DNA from: Verrucomicrobiota bacterium
GTDB lineage: Bacteria > Verrucomicrobiota > Verrucomicrobiia > Chthoniobacterales > UBA10450
Direction: 5' to 3'
DNA length: 5,879 nucleotides
Assembly (NCBI GenBank): GCA_003219115.1
Contig: QHPN01000261.1
Location: 2,015-7,893 of the forward strand
Part shown: positions 5,620 to 5,879 of the stretch, piece after piece
How the letters are laid out: each line of letters begins with the position of its first letter
Numbering within the stretch: position 1 is the stretch's first letter
Made by a program: the position numbers and the translations under genes
Notes under the pieces: generated by a model
Told to the model about the DNA's origin: nothing
Databases searched by the model: none
Seen by the model: only the letters and a program-made list of their open reading frames with translations

Positions 5620-5644
5620 TCAAAAATATCGTTCCGTTGGAACG
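5620..5644 (-). terminator. Terminator-like hairpin on the minus strand
   Basis: CGTTCC (5630-5635) pairs with GGAACG (5639-5644) around a three-base loop. On the minus strand the stem is followed at once by ATATTTTTG, which resembles an intrinsic terminator for transcription entering from the right. The stem has only 6 pairs, and no minus-strand gene ends nearby in the window, so it may instead be another small palindrome of this region. It lacks a T-run on the plus strand, so it is not a good terminator for the small ORF. Confidence 0.3.
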
Positions 5645-5733
5645 GCGACCTAAGCCCTCACCAGGGGTGCCTTCGGCTTCCATCCTTCCACCGTGCCTGT
5701 TTAGCGTTGCCAGATTGCGCCCGCTCTCATAAA

Positions 5734-5753
5734 CACCTCGCTTCAGCGAGGTG
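5734..5753. repeat. Palindromic hairpin 1, 8-bp stem with TTCA loop
   Basis: CACCTCGC (5734-5741) is followed by TTCA and its exact complement GCGAGGTG (5746-5753). The stem is perfect and GC-rich, and no T-run follows on either strand, which argues against a simple terminator. It shares the central GCTTCAGC with hairpin 2. Confidence 0.75.
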
Positions 5754-5775
5754 CACGGAACAGTCCGCCAGGGAC

Positions 5776-5827
5776 AACCGCTTCAGCGGTTTCGGTGTTC
5801 GTCACCACAAAAACCGCTGAAGCGGTT
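5776..5827. repeat. Palindromic hairpins 2 and 3 in inverted orientation
   Basis: AACCGCTTCAGCGGTT (5776-5791) and AACCGCTGAAGCGGTT (5812-5827) are each a 6-bp stem with a four-base loop. They are exact reverse complements of one another. With one more base each, 5776-5792 and 5811-5827 form a perfect 17-base inverted repeat spaced by 18 bases. They can fold as two small hairpins or one long one. Paired inverted copies with a short linker are the layout of BIME elements. Confidence 0.75.
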
Positions 5828-5850
5828 GGGCCGTTTGGGATCGTTCAACA

Positions 5851-5866
5851 CCCAGCTAAAGCAGGG
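5851..5866. repeat. Palindromic hairpin 4, imperfect, TAAA loop
   Basis: CCCAGC (5851-5856), TAAA, then GCAGGG (5861-5866) form a stem with one A-A mismatch. The GC-tetraloop-GC centre matches hairpins 1 to 3, and TAAA is one base from the TGAA loop of hairpin 3. It is probably a diverged member of the same family, in the orientation of hairpin 3. Confidence 0.5.
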
Positions 5867-5879
5867 CTGCATCATCGAA

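Larger units (their letters stand above)
5613..5879. other. Non-coding palindrome-rich region (REP/BIME-like)
   Basis: No gene is supported in these 267 bases. They hold at least five short hairpin-forming palindromes, listed separately, of which four share a GC-tetraloop-GC centre. The open frames that cross it run straight through the palindromes and have no family features. Such clusters are typical of intergenic REP-like elements; a RAYT-type transposase that could mobilise them is not in the window. Confidence 0.55.

Noticed and set aside
5276..5683. Minus-strand open frame of 135 codons opposite the small basic ORF
   Set aside because: Arg-rich, no motif, runs through the CGCTTGGAA repeats and the hairpin at 5630-5644; looks like a shadow or chance frame.
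5734..5866. CRISPR array
   Set aside because: The repeats differ in stem sequence, are in both orientations and lack uniform spacers.

Overview
The window looks like bacterial chromosome with moderately high GC. It most resembles a soil verrucomicrobium (Spartobacteria/Chthoniobacterales-like). That placement is inferred from the style of the proteins, the lack of Shine-Dalgarno sites and the short GC-TTCA-GC hairpins; no rRNA or other decisive marker is present.

Positions 4992 down to 124 hold one tight minus-strand gene cluster, read right to left: sppA (membrane-anchored S49 protease), a CPBP/Abi-type intramembrane protease, thiL (thiamine-phosphate kinase), tsaE and tsaB (two components of the tRNA t6A37 machinery), and alr (alanine racemase). 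The sppA-CPBP gap is 23 bases. After that every junction overlaps: ATGA at CPBP/thiL, tsaE/tsaB and tsaB/alr, and 26 bases at thiL/tsaE. This points to one translationally coupled operon. The functions are housekeeping: envelope proteolysis, thiamine diphosphate synthesis, decoding accuracy at ANN codons, and D-alanine supply for peptidoglycan. The t6A partners tsaC and tsaD are not in the window.

Positions 4993-5378 carry no convincing gene. This stretch has an in-frame, stop-interrupted extension of sppA with a 33-base near-duplication, an AT-rich segment (about 5205-5280) with weak promoter-like boxes in both directions, and repeated CGCTTGGAA motifs with an inverted copy. A possible 77-residue basic protein follows on the plus strand (5379-5612). 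Positions 5613-5879 are a non-coding patch of small palindromes resembling a REP/BIME cluster. Positions 1-123, downstream of alr, show no gene and no clear terminator.

I do not see a new defence or mobile system here. The best leads are non-coding: the CGCTTGGAA leader with mutually exclusive pairings, the GC-tetraloop-GC palindrome family, and a 7-base tandem repeat inside the thiL/tsaE overlap. A strong CGATCG enrichment across the operon and an active-site Tyr-to-Trp position in alanine racemase are also worth checking.
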